A DNA stretch of 64,000 nt from Brassica napus (lineage: Eukaryota > Streptophyta > Magnoliopsida > Brassicales > Brassicaceae). Shown here piece by piece: positions 63,231 to 64,000 of the stretch; positions within the stretch are counted from its first letter, which is position 1; each line of letters opens with the position of its first letter. The notes below the pieces were generated by a model. It was given only the letters and a program-made list of their open reading frames with translations, was not told the origin of the DNA and did not search any database. The DNA lies in assembly GCF_020379485.1 (NCBI RefSeq), contig NC_063436.1, positions 25,604,423-25,668,422 of the forward strand. The letters are read 5' to 3'. A program made the position numbers and the translations under genes.

Positions 63231-64000
63231 TTTTCCTTAAATGTTCTTGTTATATTATGTTTTTTTTTCCTTTCCCATAGGTGGTCTTAAATAATCTGAA
63301 GCCAAGTAAGAGTGTTGCTTTCTATAAACATAAGATTTTTCTAAGTCCAAGTCAATGCATAAAAACCACAAGACATGTCTACTTGACGCATGACTAGTAA
63401 CACATCAACTTTCTATATGTTGTTTTAACCAACAAGCAAATTTATGTTTGGTGGATGCTCTTTCTTTCCGTAGGTTGAATGCTTTATTTAATTTGTAAGA
63501 ACTCAAGATTGTAAGGAAGGCGAAAAATAAAAGAGAGAAACATAATCAGCAGCAGAAATGGTCAATTACATGTTCAAAAAAGGGTTAACTACTACACAAT
63601 TAATATTTAATTTTAATAGTTTTTTCTAAAGCCATGTTTTAAATGGCTATAGGATTTGGTTTCCTACTTCCTAATCTTCTAAAGCCTAGTACGTTGATAA
63701 GTCTTTGTATATTGTCTTCACTTCGTCTTCAGTGGACGAACCTTTCATTTTCGTTACCATTTTCTTTTGCTTTATGTTCTACTTTTTTCCTCTGCTTTAT
63801 GTTCTACTTCGTCTTGGCTATTCCTCATCAGGGGGAATCTTCTTACTTAGTTTTATTATTATATTTTGGAATATGTTTTATTTTGTGGTCCCTAATGTGG
63901 AAGTGGAACATCATTTCTGCGTAGGAGATTGTATAACGTGTTTTCCGGTGCTATATATTTGTAGAAATCCACCGAATAGAAATTGCACGGGTCAAGAGCA
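63231..64000. other. Upstream region of CRK copy 3
   Basis: It contains the promoter of the intact CRK, with a TTGACTTGG W-box-like word on the minus strand near 63352. The rest is AT-rich. A 93-codon open frame at 63643-63924 has no recognisable features and is not called as a gene. Confidence 0.45.

Noticed and set aside
63643..63924. 93-codon plus-strand frame as a gene
   Set aside because: Low-complexity hydrophobic translation in AT-rich DNA, with no homology recognised and no conserved copy in the window.

Overview
The window is nuclear DNA of a flowering plant of the mustard family (Brassicaceae). It is AT-rich and intron-rich, with typical plant GT-AG introns. The gene order resembles what I recall of Arabidopsis chromosome 4 around GSH1: a DUF239/neprosin gene, GSH1, a BAH-domain gene, then cysteine-rich receptor-like kinases (CRKs). 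The spliced GSH1 is 514 codons and its cysteines fall at the positions I recall for Brassica juncea glutamate-cysteine ligase, which suggests Brassica or a close relative. Names and synteny are from memory, not from a search.

Layout. (1) 1-5.3 kb: a decayed neprosin (DUF239) gene on +, its last exon split by a tRNA-derived SINE. (2) 5.8-8.35 kb: a complete but divergent second glutamate-cysteine ligase gene on -. It has lost one cysteine of each known regulatory disulfide and has a different intron set. (3) 8.4-15 kb: its promoter with a Helitron and a ~110-bp repeat, then a LINE-like retroposon and an F-box pseudogene. (4) 16.2-19.5 kb: canonical GSH1 on -, 14 coding exons, intact. (5) 19.6-27 kb: mobile elements (PIF/Harbinger and hAT type, a retroposon, a Helitron). 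(6) 27.07-44.87 kb and 46.21-60.35 kb: two copies of a large direct duplication. Each holds two related acidic-protein ORFs (A with a TDSEA repeat, B behind a solo LTR), a broken BAH-domain remnant, an AT-rich minisatellite and a CRK gene. Copy 1 carries a 5.5-kb LINE with an intact ORF2; copy 2 has the empty site. Copy 2 carries three insertions for which copy 1 keeps empty sites. (7) 60.76-63.23 kb: a complete third CRK.

Function. The two ligase genes would catalyse the first, rate-limiting step of glutathione synthesis in plastids. The CRKs are plasma-membrane receptor kinases of stress and immune signalling. CRK copy 1 has one nonsense codon, copy 2 is clearly broken, and copy 3 is intact. 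The rest is mostly mobile DNA whose target duplications and paired empty sites allow relative dating. No prokaryotic systems, CRISPR arrays, rRNA or free-standing tRNA genes were seen.
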